Shown: one piece after another, positions 25,829-34,968 of the stretch
Position numbering within the stretch: the stretch's first letter is position 1
Layout of the letters: each line of letters begins with the position of its first letter
NCBI RefSeq assembly: GCF_036924715.1
Contig: NZ_JAZHSB010000001.1
Coordinates: 6,315,001 to 6,379,000 of the forward strand
Reading direction: 5' to 3'
DNA from: Bradyrhizobium sp. AZCC 1721
Lineage (GTDB): Bacteria; Pseudomonadota; Alphaproteobacteria; Rhizobiales; Xanthobacteraceae
DNA: 64,000 nt
Translations under genes and position numbers: made by a program
The notes under the pieces: model-generated
Told to the model about the DNA's origin: nothing
Databases searched by the model: none
Seen by the model: only the letters and a program-made list of their open reading frames with translations

Positions 25829-26131
25829 GTGCAGGTTCTCGTCCGCGATAACAATGTCGATCAAGCCCTCAAGGCGCTGAAGAAGAAGATGCAGCGCGAG
25901 GGTATCTTCCGCGAGATGAAGCTCCGCGGCCATTACGAAAAGCCGTCCGAGAAGAAGGCCCGTGAAAAGGCCGAAGCCGTGCGCCGCGCGCGCAAGCTGG
26001 CCCGCAAGAAGCTGCAGCGTGAAGGCTTGCTGCCGATGAAGCCCAAGCCGGTGTTCGGCGCCGGTCCCGGTGGCGACCGTGGCGGCGCCGGCGGCCGTGG
26101 CCCGGGCGCAGGTCCGCGCGGACCGCGCTAA
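25829..26131 (+). CDS. rpsU: 30S ribosomal protein S21
   Basis: 100 residues from a GTG at 25829 with AGAGGA upstream. The S21 core (QVLVRDNNVDQALKALKKKM and on) is followed by a Lys/Arg-rich helix and a C-terminal Gly/Pro/Arg tail of about 30 residues. Such tails are known in alphaproteobacterial S21. Involved in translation initiation on the small subunit. A strong intrinsic terminator follows at 26157-26187. Confidence 0.93.
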   Translation: MQVLVRDNNVDQALKALKKKMQREGIFREMKLRGHYEKPSEKKAREKAEAVRRARKLARKKLQREGLLPMKPKPVFGAGPGGDRGGAGGRGPGAGPRGPR

Positions 26132-26156
26132 GCAGTTCGCTAGGTTTGAATGAAAA

Positions 26157-26187
26157 ACGCGGGCCCTTGGGTCCGCGTTTTGTTTTT
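26157..26187 (+). terminator. Intrinsic terminator after rpsU
   Basis: ACGCGGGCC (26157-26165) pairs with GGTCCGCGT (26170-26178) around a CTTG loop, with one G-T pair, followed by TTTTGTTTTT. A matching AAAA tract precedes the stem, so it may act in both directions. Confidence 0.85.
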
Positions 26188-26328
26188 CGCGCTTCTGTTC
26201 CACAGAATTCGGGCGCGCCGGAAAATCGGCGCTCTCGCGCGCGGCCTGCTCGATAACACGCATCGCCGTCGACGCCGTTGCGGCCATTTTGACCGATGCA
26301 TTTTGCGAGCCATCGGGTTACCTATGCC

Positions 26329-27000
26329 ATGTTCGACGCGCGAGAATTCCGCCGCATGGCCCTTACCGATTGCAACACACTTCCCTGCGCTTCGCGCTTC
26401 ACGGCCGCATCCATCGTGCTGCTCGCGATCGTTCTCGGCCTGCCCCTCGGCGGTTGTTCGTTCGACCTGGGATCGTGGGGATCGGACAAGGAAAAGCCAC
26501 AGGCCGTCGAGCAGAAGCCGACCGGCACGATCAGCGGACAAAGCGTCAGCGATGCCCAGGGCCACGCAACGCGCGGCCAGACGCTCGCCAAATCCGGCAA
26601 GGCCGAGGAAGCGCTCGCGGAATTCGAGCGCGCGCTCGCACTCGATCCCTACAACGTGCAGGCGCTGTACGGCCGCGGCCTGATCTATCAAGCCGACAAG
26701 CAGCATGAGCAGGCGATCGCCGATTTCACAGCGGCCAATGGCCTGACGCCGCAACGGGTCGAGCCGCTGCTGGCGCGGGCGAGCAGCTACCTTGCCCTCG
26801 ACAAGGCAAAGGAAGCCGCTTCCGATCTGGACGAAGCGGTGCAGGCCGATCCCAACAGCGCGCCAGCTTGGTCGGCACGTGGCGTCACCTATGAGCGCCT
26901 GGGCGAAAAGGCCAAGGCGTTCACATCCTACGGCCGCGCGCTCGCGCTCCGCCCCAAGGACGAAGCCGCACGAAACGGGCTCGCCCGTACGGGCGGTTAG
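26329..27000 (+). CDS. TPR lipoprotein
   Basis: 223 residues from the ATG at 26329; starts at 26296 and 26356 are also in frame. The lipobox LPLGGC (Cys at about residue 44) directs lipidation after a hydrophobic signal segment. Four TPR units follow (ARGQTLAKSGKAEEALAEFE, YGRGLIYQADKQHEQAIADF and so on). Probably an outer-membrane-facing periplasmic scaffold. Its TAG stop overlaps the TAA stop of the convergent 26997-28100 gene. Confidence 0.8.
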   Translation: MFDAREFRRMALTDCNTLPCASRFTAASIVLLAIVLGLPLGGCSFDLGSWGSDKEKPQAVEQKPTGTISGQSVSDAQGHATRGQTLAKSGKAEEALAEFERALALDPYNVQALYGRGLIYQADKQHEQAIADFTAANGLTPQRVEPLLARASSYLALDKAKEAASDLDEAVQADPNSAPAWSARGVTYERLGEKAKAFTSYGRALALRPKDEAARNGLARTGG

Positions 27001-28100
27001 CGGCTTTCTGTCGAAGACCGCAGACTATTTCTCGGGAGCACCGCGTGGAAGATCGACTTCGCAGTCGACAGCGCGTCCTCGGCAGCCGCCGTGGCGCGTT
27101 CGCGGACGGAAGGCTCCGCAACTTCGGCACGCAGATCGAGCGGGCGCGAGACCGGAATTTCGGCGGGCGGGACTGGGCGGTTCGGGTCCGTGGCCTCAGC
27201 ATAAGGCGGCCGTGCCTGCGGCGAAACCTGACCAATGGGTTCGCCAGCGGGTGAGCCCGAGACCATGACCGGCGGCGGCAGCGGACGAAGCGTGGGCGCA
27301 TTCACGGCAGCCGGCGCACTTGCGACCCTGGGTGCTTCGGAAGCACGGGGTGCTTCGGAAGCACGGGGTGCTTCGGGAGCACGGGCCGTCTCGGGGGCGC
27401 GCGGAGACGTTTCGCCGTTGGCGCGCAGGCGTTCGATCGCGGCGCGCGCCAGATCGTTGGCGTCGCGCCGTTCATCCGGAGTAACCGCAGTCTCGACCGG
27501 GGCGGCCGGCGCAGCCGCCACAACCGGAGTGGCCTGGGACGCCACCGGCTGCACGGGCGACGGCAGCACGACCCTGATCTTTTCCTTTTCGCGCGGCGCC
27601 GCTGCATGACGGCGCTGATCGGCCGGATTGCTGGTGGCGTCGGCCGGGTTCTCGGCCGATTTCACGTCGGACTTAGGATCGGAAGGCTTGGAATCGGAGG
27701 ATTTGGAATCGGAGGATTTAGCATCGGCTTTGGCGTCAGCCTTCGCTTCGGACTTTTCTTCGGCTTTCGCTTGGGCCTTTTCAGCCACCGCCGGTCGTTC
27801 GGCAGCGGTCTTCTCCATGATGGCCTTCTCGGAGATACCCCTCGCCTTGACGCCTGCGGCCGGAAGATTGCTGACGCTGGCCGTGGTCTCAGACGTCTTC
27901 GCATCGGACGTCTTCGCATCGGAGGTCTTGGCACCGGATTTGGCTTCAGCCTTGCCGGGATTGGCGGCCGACGCCGCCGCCGCGGGAGCGTCCGCGCTGG
28001 GCTTGGTCACGATGTAGTGGTTGACGATGTACGCCCCGATGACCGTCGCGGCCACCGAGGGGAAGATGTCCACCGCAAATTTCTTCACGTAATTCAGCAT
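26997..28100 (-). CDS. Membrane-anchored low-complexity protein (Ala/Pro/Lys/Ser-rich)
   Basis: 367 residues from the ATG at 28100. One membrane helix (VDIFPSVAATVIGAYIVNHY) near residues 10-30, then a long disordered region with repeated short units: three EAPRAS-type units, three KTSDA units, and DSKSSDSKPSDPKS. The 3' DNA carries three copies of an 18-bp unit at 27331-27384. A conserved block ERRDANDLARAAIERLRAN sits near the middle. No enzymatic motif. Probably a periplasm-spanning or cell-envelope linker, but function is unknown. Repeat number is prone to slippage. Confidence 0.65.
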   Translation of the reverse strand: MLNYVKKFAVDIFPSVAATVIGAYIVNHYIVTKPSADAPAAAASAANPGKAEAKSGAKTSDAKTSDAKTSETTASVSNLPAAGVKARGISEKAIMEKTAAERPAVAEKAQAKAEEKSEAKADAKADAKSSDSKSSDSKPSDPKSDVKSAENPADATSNPADQRRHAAAPREKEKIRVVLPSPVQPVASQATPVVAAAPAAPVETAVTPDERRDANDLARAAIERLRANGETSPRAPETARAPEAPRASEAPRASEAPRVASAPAAVNAPTLRPLPPPVMVSGSPAGEPIGQVSPQARPPYAEATDPNRPVPPAEIPVSRPLDLRAEVAEPSVRERATAAAEDALSTAKSIFHAVLPRNSLRSSTESR

Positions 28101-28293
28101 TCCGGCCACTCCCCGCGGCCCTTTAATTGCTGGAACTTTGAGGCACATTGAGGGATCAACTGCGACGGATCGGTGGCAATTCAGCAGTTCTCGTGCAGGT
28201 CGGACGACACCGGCTTGGGTCGGCTAAAGTTACCTAGCTGGTCCGGGTCACAGGGCGAGGCCCGGAAACAGCCTAGAACCCGCGGCTAGGTGG

Positions 28294-28578
28294 TCAGGGC
28301 TTCAGCTCGACCTCCAGGAACACAATCTCGCTTGCGGTCTCGTTCAGCACGTCGTGCTGGACCCCAGCTTTCCGGAAATAGGATTTGCCGGAGGCGAGCT
28401 GCGCCTTGGTGCGTTCGCCGTTGGGCGCCACGATCGTCATCTCGCCCGACGTCACCGGCACTATCACGTAATCCATTTCATGGGTGTGGTGGCCGGTGGC
28501 ACTGCCCGGAGCCAGCCGCCATTCGGTGACGCGGACTTCTGATGTGTCGACCTGAACGTCGGATTTGGCGGCAAGCAT
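28294..28578 (-). CDS. Small cupin protein
   Basis: 94 residues, a single cupin barrel: GHHTHEMDYVIVP supplies the metal His/His/Glu set and GVQHDVLNE the last His. Cytosolic, no signal. Small single-domain cupins bind a metal and often bind or shape small molecules; the reaction is unknown. It lies 15 bp after the end of the chaA coding region on the same strand, so it is probably the last gene of the hydrolase-chaA-cupin unit. Confidence 0.82.
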   Translation of the reverse strand: MLAAKSDVQVDTSEVRVTEWRLAPGSATGHHTHEMDYVIVPVTSGEMTIVAPNGERTKAQLASGKSYFRKAGVQHDVLNETASEIVFLEVELKP

Positions 28579-28593
28579 TTCACTCTTCTCCGA

Positions 28594-29691
28594 TTACGGC
28601 ACGAACACCATAAACACGAACACGGCAAACACTACCATGTGCACCAGCCCGAACAGGATGTTGGTACGGCCGGTGCCGAAGGTGAGCATGCTCAGGAAGA
28701 ACGTGAGCAGCAGCAACACCATGCCCTGACCATTGAGCCCGAGCACGAGTTCCTTGTCGAGCGCGTAGGTGGCCACGCCGACCGCGGGAATAGTCAGCCC
28801 GATGGTTGCCAGCGACGATCCGAGCGCGAGATTGATACTCTTCTGCAGATCATTGTTGCGCGCCGCTGCAATAGCGGTGACCCCCTCCGGAAGCAGGATG
28901 AGGACCGCGACCAGAACGCCCGCGAACGCCGGCGGGGCACCGATCATCGCGGTTACGACGTCGACCACGAGCGAAAATTTCTTCGCCAGAAGCACCACGG
29001 CAAGCAGGGAGATAAGCAGCAGCGCGACGCTGAGCGCCAGCATCCGGTTCGACAGGGATGATGCTTCGGTGGCAGCACCGTCGCCTCCCTTGATGAAATA
29101 ATCACTATGCCGGATCGTCTGGGTATAAAGGAACACGCCGTAGAGCATGAGCGTGACCAGGTCCACAAAGCCAAGCTGCGCCGACGAATAGATCGGCCCG
29201 GGCGCCGTCAGCGTATAATTGGGCATGATCAGCGTAATGGTCGCCAGCACGAACAGCACGCTGAGATAAAGGTTGGCGCCCGAGACCTGAAAATCCTGCT
29301 CGCGGTAGCGCAAGCCGCCAATGAAGATGCAGAGGCCGACCAAGCCGTTGCACACGATCATCACCACCGCAAACACGGTGTCGCGCGCCAGCGCCGGCTA
29401 CGGCTTTTCGCCGAGCATGATGGTGGCGATCAGCGCGACCTCGATGATGGTGACGGCGAGCGTCAACAGCAGCGTGCCATAGGGTTCGCCGATCCGCTCG
29501 GCAATCACCTCGGCATGGTGCACCGCTGCGAATACGGTGCCGAACAGGATCGCCAGCAGCAACACCGCAAACACGACCCCGCCGGCCGATGGTGTAAAGT
29601 CGATATCGAGGCCGGTAGCCACGGCAAAGAGCAGCACCGCCAGCACGGGGAATATCCAGGCTGATCGCGGCATCGGTTCATGTGCGCTCAT
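28594..29691 (-). pseudogene. chaA: ChaA-type calcium/proton antiporter with in-frame stop
   Basis: From the ATG at 29691 the coding frame is open to a TAG at 29398-29400 (after IATIMLGEKP), then continues in the same frame as PALARDTVFAVVMIVCNGLV and on to 28594. The combined 365 codons match a full-length ChaA/CaxA antiporter: about 11 helices, with two half-repeats (VTIIEVALIAT and PEGVTAIAAARNN) carrying the acidic ion-binding residues. A single base change of a Glu, Lys or Gln codon explains the stop. The second half lacks an early ATG with a good ribosome binding site, so only readthrough or reversal would give full-length protein. Confidence 0.8.
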
Positions 29692-29695
29692 GCGG

Positions 29696-30553
29696 TCAAG
29701 TTCCCAACCGGTTCGTGGACGGAAGGTACGCCCGTCCATGCTGCGACCATCCCTGCGCAAGGTTGATAAAATTCCGCGCGATTTCAATCGCGCCGAAATT
29801 GTCCAGATCGTTGTGACCTCCCCGGGCAAGGCGGACAAACCGTTTCGGCTCGTTCGCCAGCGCGAACAGCCGTTCGCCAAAGGTAACGGGTATCGTGGGA
29901 TCGAGCGCGCCATGCATCATGAGCAGCGGAACCCTGATCCGGGCGATGTGCCGGTCGGAGTGAAACCGATCGCGCATAAATAGCCGCACCGGCGCGAACC
30001 AGAACGCGGACGCGGCGACGTCCACAATGGAAGTATAGGACGCTTCCAGGATCAGCTTTCCGACGGGCTGCTCGCCCGCCAGCGCAACTGCGACGCCGGT
30101 GCCAAGCGAGAATCCCCACGCAACGATTCTGTCCGCGCTGTATCGCGCTGCCGTGAAAGCATAGGCCGCCGCGGCATCCTGCAGCAATCCCTGCTCGCTC
30201 GGCTGCCCGCTCGAGCCGGCATAGCCCCGATAGGAGAGCGCGACGATTCCTATCCCGTCGGCGACCAGGCCGCGAAAACGGCCGAAGAAGCCGGCGAGAT
30301 AATCGCCATTGCCGTGGAAGTAGAGGACGACCGGACGCCCCGGCTTGGCCGGAACATGCCAGACGATGACCTTCTCACCGTCGGCCGTGGTCAGGACATG
30401 TTCTTCTGCTTCGGGAAAGCCCGCCGCTTGCGGCGGCGTGCGCACGCTTGTCGGAGCAGGAAACAGCATGGCGCGCTGCGCGAAGAACAGCGCGAGCAGA
30501 CCACAGATATAACCCGCCGAAGCGATGATGAGCAGCCATTTCAAGGTGGTCAT
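29696..30553 (-). CDS. Alpha/beta hydrolase, membrane-tethered (Bem46/ABHD13-like)
   Basis: 285 residues with an N-terminal membrane helix (LLIIASAGYICGLLALFFAQ). The catalytic nucleophile is in WGFSLGTG, the acid in GALDPTIPV, and the His in GGHNDLDN. The fold faces the periplasm or cytosol, depending on the helix. Substrate unknown (ester, amide or lipid). Upstream of chaA by 4 bp, and probably co-transcribed with it. Confidence 0.8.
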   Translation of the reverse strand: MTTLKWLLIIASAGYICGLLALFFAQRAMLFPAPTSVRTPPQAAGFPEAEEHVLTTADGEKVIVWHVPAKPGRPVVLYFHGNGDYLAGFFGRFRGLVADGIGIVALSYRGYAGSSGQPSEQGLLQDAAAAYAFTAARYSADRIVAWGFSLGTGVAVALAGEQPVGKLILEASYTSIVDVAASAFWFAPVRLFMRDRFHSDRHIARIRVPLLMMHGALDPTIPVTFGERLFALANEPKRFVRLARGGHNDLDNFGAIEIARNFINLAQGWSQHGRAYLPSTNRLGT

Positions 30554-30610
30554 GACTCTGCGATGCTTACAGGCAACATTGCCTATCGGCCAGTGTGATC
30601 TCCCAGGCTA

Positions 30611-31680
30611 TTACAACACGCTCGCTAGCACGACTTCACGGATCACCCAGATCGGCGGCATCCACTGATTCCCGTCATTGTAGTTACCAGCCGTAGTAGC
30701 TACCGAAATGTCGAGTTCAGAAAACACGAATAGTCTCTGACCTCCGTAACCGAATGCCCCAATCCAGTGAGCGATCGGGCGGTTCGGCGGTTTACCGTAC
30801 TGGAGATCGCCAATGTACCAGAAATCGCCATAGCGACGCGCTTCATCGACAGCGACATAACTCTTGAATGATTGCTCGAGCCAACCCGCCGCCACGACCT
30901 GACGGCCTTCCCATTCTCCGCGACTAAGAATGAGCTGGCCGACGCGCGCGAGATCGCGCGGCGTCATGCGCAGGCCCGAAGAGGGCGCGGGCTCGCCGTT
31001 GAAACCTTTGGTCCATTCGATCCGTCCAACGCCGATCGGGTCGAACAACGCGGTCCGGGCAAAATCGGGCAGCGATTCCAGCGAGTGCCGGGCTCGGCCA
31101 TGAACGGTCGACTGAAGATATAGCGATAACGATCTGGCGAGGCTTCCATCAGTACCTCGCTGTTGTTCGGGTCTTCGTAGGGAATGTCCTCATTCCAATC
31201 CAATCCGAGCGCCATCGTCAGGGCATGCGCCACTGTCATGCGCCCATGCCGCGGGTCGGTAGCGAGATCCGCGCATTCGGGGAACGACGCCAATATCGGC
31301 TGATCGAGAGTCGGGACCTTTCCGGCCGCTAGTGCTACGCCGTAGAGCAGGCCGAGAACGCTCTTGGTGACGGAGCGCAGGTCGTGCAGCGTGTCCGGCC
31401 CGAACGCGACGCGGCCGATGGAGCGACCCCAGTTTTCGTCTTCGCCGTCGAAATAGCGCTCGAACACCAGCTTGCCGCGACGCGCGACAACAACACTATG
31501 CAAGCCCCAAATGCGCCGGTCGGCAATCAGTCCATCGAGGCGCGATTCGATATCGGGAGCAAAGCCTGTTTCAGTTCGCGGTACTTTGCGCCACTCGAAT
31601 GCCACTGCCGAGAGCGGACAGATGACGGCACTGCCGACCGTCGCCGCGGCGCCAATGATCATCTGACGACGCGCGAACAT
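30611..31680 (-). pseudogene. Beta-lactamase-fold serine hydrolase with internal deletion
   Basis: The 5' part starts at 31680 (signal-like MFARRQMIIGAAATVGSAVI) and carries the SVTK catalytic motif (RSVTKSVLGLL). After AEPGTRWN at about 31077 the frame ends in nonsense. Coding resumes one frame over from 31075 with SLPDFARTALFDPIGVGRIE and continues to 30611 (GFGYGGQRLFVF and so on). In the family about 19 residues, including the YxN or YxG motif, lie between these blocks, so roughly 57-58 bp are missing. The protein has lost its second catalytic motif and frame. It lies 14 bp downstream of pntB. Confidence 0.78.
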
Positions 31681-31694
31681 GGTGCCCCGATCGG

Positions 31695-33092
31695 TTACAT
31701 CCCCTTGACGATGTTCTCGGTGACCTTCTTGGCGTCACCGAGCAGCATCATGGTGTTGTCGCGATAGAACAGCGGATTGTCGATGCCGGCATAGCCCGAT
31801 GCCAGCGAGCGCTTGATGAACATCACGGTGCCGGCCTTCCAGACCTGCAGCACCGGCATGCCGTAGATCGGCGAGGTCTTGTCCTCTTCCGCGGCCGGAT
31901 TGGTGACGTCGTTGGCGCCGATCACGAAGGCGATGTCGGCCTGGGCGAATTCGGAGTTGATGTCCTCGAGTTCGAACACCTCGTCATAGGGCACGTTGGC
32001 TTCGGCGAGCAGCACGTTCATGTGGCCGGGCATGCGGCCTGCGACCGGGTGAATCGCGTACTTCACCTCGACACCTTCCTTCTTCAGCATGTCGGCCATT
32101 TCGCGCAGCGCGTGCTGGGCCTGCGCCACCGCCATGCCGTAGCCGGGCACGATGATGACCTTGGAGGCGTTCTTCATGATGAAAGCGGCGTCGTCAGCCG
32201 AGCCGAGCTTGGCGGGCTTCTGTTCGCCGGAGCCGCCGCCCGCGGCCGCCGTTTCGCCGCCGAAGCCGCCAAGGATGACCGAGATGAACGAGCGGTTCAT
32301 CGCGTGGCACATGATGTAGGATAGGATCGCGCCCGAGGAGCCGACCAGCGCGCCGGTGATGATCAACGCGGAATTGCCGAGCGTGAAGCCGATGCCGGCC
32401 GCGGCCCACCCCGAATAGGAGTTCAGCATCGAGATCACGACCGGCATGTCGGCGCCGCCGATCGGGATGATCATGAGCACGCCAAGCACCAAGGCGATGA
32501 TGGTGATAAGCCAGAAGTCGAGCGCGCTGCCTGAGCGGACCAGGCCAAAAATGAAGAACACCAGTGCAAGCGCGAGCGCGATGTTGATGATGTGGCGGCC
32601 GGGCAGGATGATCGGCGCGCCGCTCATGCGGGCGGAAAGCTTCAGGAACGCGATCACCGAGCCGGTGAAGGTCAGCGCGCCGATGGCGACGCCGAGCGAC
32701 ATTTCAACCAGGCTGGATGCGTGAATGGCGCCGGGCTTGCCGATATCGAAGGCTTCCGGTGCGTAAAAGGCGCCGGCGGCGACCAGCACCGCGGCCATGC
32801 CGACCAGCGAGTGGAAGGCCGCGACCAGTTCCGGCATCGACGTCATCGGCACCCGCCGCGCGATGACAGCGCCGATGCCGCCGCCAATGGCGATGCCGAG
32901 CACGACCAGCAGCCAGGCCACGCCGTCCGCCGGCGGATGGCTCGCGAGCGTCGTGCCGATCGCGATCGCCATGCCGATCATGCCGAACAGATTGCCCTGG
33001 CGTGACGTTGCGGGGCTGGACAGTCCGCGCAGCGACAGGATGAAGAGCACGCCCGCCACGAGATACAGCAATGCAGCCAGATTGGCGTTCAT
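31695..33092 (-). CDS. pntB: NAD(P) transhydrogenase subunit beta
   Basis: 465 residues. About nine helices in the first 270 residues form the proton path; the C-terminal NADP(H)-binding domain III begins near residue 290 (VIIVPGYGMAVAQAQHALRE) and holds GANDVTNPAA and GYAGIDNPLFYRDNTMMLLG. Couples hydride transfer from NADH to NADP+ to proton movement. Follows pntAB and pntAA on the minus strand. Complete. Confidence 0.95.
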   Translation of the reverse strand: MNANLAALLYLVAGVLFILSLRGLSSPATSRQGNLFGMIGMAIAIGTTLASHPPADGVAWLLVVLGIAIGGGIGAVIARRVPMTSMPELVAAFHSLVGMAAVLVAAGAFYAPEAFDIGKPGAIHASSLVEMSLGVAIGALTFTGSVIAFLKLSARMSGAPIILPGRHIINIALALALVFFIFGLVRSGSALDFWLITIIALVLGVLMIIPIGGADMPVVISMLNSYSGWAAAGIGFTLGNSALIITGALVGSSGAILSYIMCHAMNRSFISVILGGFGGETAAAGGGSGEQKPAKLGSADDAAFIMKNASKVIIVPGYGMAVAQAQHALREMADMLKKEGVEVKYAIHPVAGRMPGHMNVLLAEANVPYDEVFELEDINSEFAQADIAFVIGANDVTNPAAEEDKTSPIYGMPVLQVWKAGTVMFIKRSLASGYAGIDNPLFYRDNTMMLLGDAKKVTENIVKGM

Positions 33093-33139
33093 CTCAGGTC
33101 CCCATTGTCTTTGTCACCCGCGAGGTGCACGCCGTCATT

Positions 33140-33458
33140 TCACTTGGCCTTCTTCTTGTACATCGCCAGCATGCGCTGGGTGACAAGGAAGCCGCCGAAG
33201 ATATTCACACAGGCAAAGATCAGCGCGACGAAGCCGAAGCCGCGCGCCCAGCCCGAGCCGCTCGAGATCATCGGCACGCCGACCGCGAGCAGCGCACCGA
33301 CCACGATCACCGAGGAGATCGCATTCGTCACCGACATCAAAGGCGTATGCAGCGCCGGCGTCACCGACCAGACCACGAAAGTAGCCGACGAAGACCGCGA
33401 GGACGAAAATCGACAGCCGAAATACGAAGGGGTCGACGACTTGGGCGACATGCTCCAT
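33140..33458 (-). pseudogene. pntAB: NAD(P) transhydrogenase subunit alpha, membrane part, frameshifted
   Basis: The ATG at 33458, with a GGAGAG ribosome binding site, starts EHVAQVVDPFVFRLSIFVLA and then VFVGYF. At the run AAA (33378-33380; TTT on the coding strand) one extra base shifts the frame; the next frame continues VVWSVTPALHTPLMSVTNAI and runs to 33140. Removing one base gives 105 residues with three helices, the normal PntAB length. As this protein is needed for a working transhydrogenase and both partners are intact, a homopolymer sequence error is as likely as decay. Confidence 0.8.
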
Positions 33459-33469
33459 GGCTTCTCTCC

Positions 33470-34597
33470 TTAGGCTTTCGGCTGGAAGTTCGGATGGATG
33501 ACGGCGCCATCCTTGGTCAGCGCGGTGGCTTTCACCAGTTCGTCTTCCCAATTGACCGCGAGCGCCTTGTTCGCCTTGTCGACCAGCGTCTCGATGAACG
33601 AGAACAGGTTGCGGGCGTAAAGGCTCGAGGCCGATTGCGCCACGCGGCCGGCGACATTGGTGTAGCCGACGATCTTGATGCCATCGAGATCGACGACTTC
33701 GCCGGCCTTCGCGCCCTCGACGTTGCCACCGCGCTCGACGGCGAGATCGACCAGCACCGAACCCGGCTTCATCGATTTGACCATCTCGGCGCTGACGAGC
33801 CTTGGCGCGGGGCGGCCCGGGATCAGCGCGGTCGTGATCACGATGTCCTGCTTCTTGACGTGCTCGGCGGTGAGCGCGGCCTGCTTTGCCTGATACTCTT
33901 TCGACATTTCCTTGGCGTAGCCGCCGGCGGTCTGGGCGTTTTTGAACTCTTCGTCCTCGACCGCGAGGAATTTGGCGCCAAGCGATTCGACCTGCTCTTT
34001 GGTGGCCGGACGCACGTCGGTTGCGGTAACGACGGCACCGAGCCGGCGCGCGGTCGCGATTGCCTGCAGGCCGGCAACGCCGACGCCCATCACGAACACC
34101 TTCGCCGCCGGCACGGTGCCGGCCGCCGTCATCATCATTGGGAACGCGCGGCCAAAGGACTCGGCCGCCTCGATCACCGCGCGATATCCGGCGAGATTTG
34201 CCTGCGAGGACAGTACGTCCATGACTTGTGCGCGGGTAATGCGCGGCATCAGTTCCATCGCAAACGCCGAGACGCCGGCATCTGCGATCGTCTTCAGCGC
34301 CGCCTCATTGCCGTAAGGGTCCATGATGGCGATGACCAGCGCGCCGCGCTTGTACTTGGCGAGTTCTGAGGCCTCCGGCCGTTTCACCTTGATGATGATG
34401 TCGGCGTCCTTCAACGCGTCCGCGCTGACTGTGGCGCCGACGGCGGTGAATTCGGAATCCGGCAGGCCCGACTTGATGCCCGCACCCGGTTCGATCGCAA
34501 CTTCAGCGCCCAGCGCCTTGAATTTCTTGATTGTGTCCGGGGAAGCGGCAACCCGCGGTTCGGACGGATCGATTTCCTTGGCAACGGCAATTTTCAT
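33470..34597 (-). CDS. pntAA: NAD(P) transhydrogenase subunit alpha, NAD-binding part
   Basis: 375 residues, domain I of the proton-translocating transhydrogenase. N-terminal KIAVAKEIDPSEPRVAASPD, the alanine-dehydrogenase-like FGRAFPMMMTAAGTV, and the NAD-binding VFVMGVGVAGLQAIATARRLGA. Cytosolic, binds NAD(H). SD GGGGAGG. The start of the transhydrogenase operon, 135 bp downstream of the aa3 oxidase subunit IV gene. Confidence 0.95.
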   Translation of the reverse strand: MKIAVAKEIDPSEPRVAASPDTIKKFKALGAEVAIEPGAGIKSGLPDSEFTAVGATVSADALKDADIIIKVKRPEASELAKYKRGALVIAIMDPYGNEAALKTIADAGVSAFAMELMPRITRAQVMDVLSSQANLAGYRAVIEAAESFGRAFPMMMTAAGTVPAAKVFVMGVGVAGLQAIATARRLGAVVTATDVRPATKEQVESLGAKFLAVEDEEFKNAQTAGGYAKEMSKEYQAKQAALTAEHVKKQDIVITTALIPGRPAPRLVSAEMVKSMKPGSVLVDLAVERGGNVEGAKAGEVVDLDGIKIVGYTNVAGRVAQSASSLYARNLFSFIETLVDKANKALAVNWEDELVKATALTKDGAVIHPNFQPKA

Positions 34598-34732
34598 GAG
34601 GCCTCCCCGGCGCGGCGGGCGCGCGCAAGCAAACTAGCGTCTTTTTCGCTTAGTTGGATACCGGTTTCGCAACCGGCATGCGTGCGAATTTTCTTGCCAC
34701 CGCCGGGGCCCGGCGGTGCAGGCAGCGACGCG

Positions 34733-34885
34733 TCAGGTCAGGAAATAGCCCATCAGGGCGACAATGATTACGACGGCGGCGGTGCCGTATTTGACCAACA
34801 TGATGAACCCTTCATAGGTCTGCTCATGGGCCGCGTAGTCGTTGCCGTCAGCGGTCGTGTAGGCCACTTCGTTATGGTCTGCCAT
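34733..34885 (-). CDS. aa3-type cytochrome c oxidase subunit IV (50 aa)
   Basis: Small protein ADHNEVAYTTADGNDYAAHE, then QTYEGFIMLVKYGTAAVVII and a short tail VALMGYFLT. A soluble N-terminus followed by one membrane helix is the pattern of the bacterial aa3 oxidase subunit IV (COX4_pro_2). It is an accessory subunit of the terminal oxidase in the inner membrane. In related genomes this gene stands just upstream of pntAA, as here. Confidence 0.85.
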   Translation of the reverse strand: MADHNEVAYTTADGNDYAAHEQTYEGFIMLVKYGTAAVVIIVALMGYFLT

Positions 34886-34968
34886 CGGTATCCCCAGTCA
34901 AAATCCGCGTTTCTCGCGTGCAATTACCGCAAAGCGTTTGGGAGGGCAACGGCCCCCTGCCTATCGGG

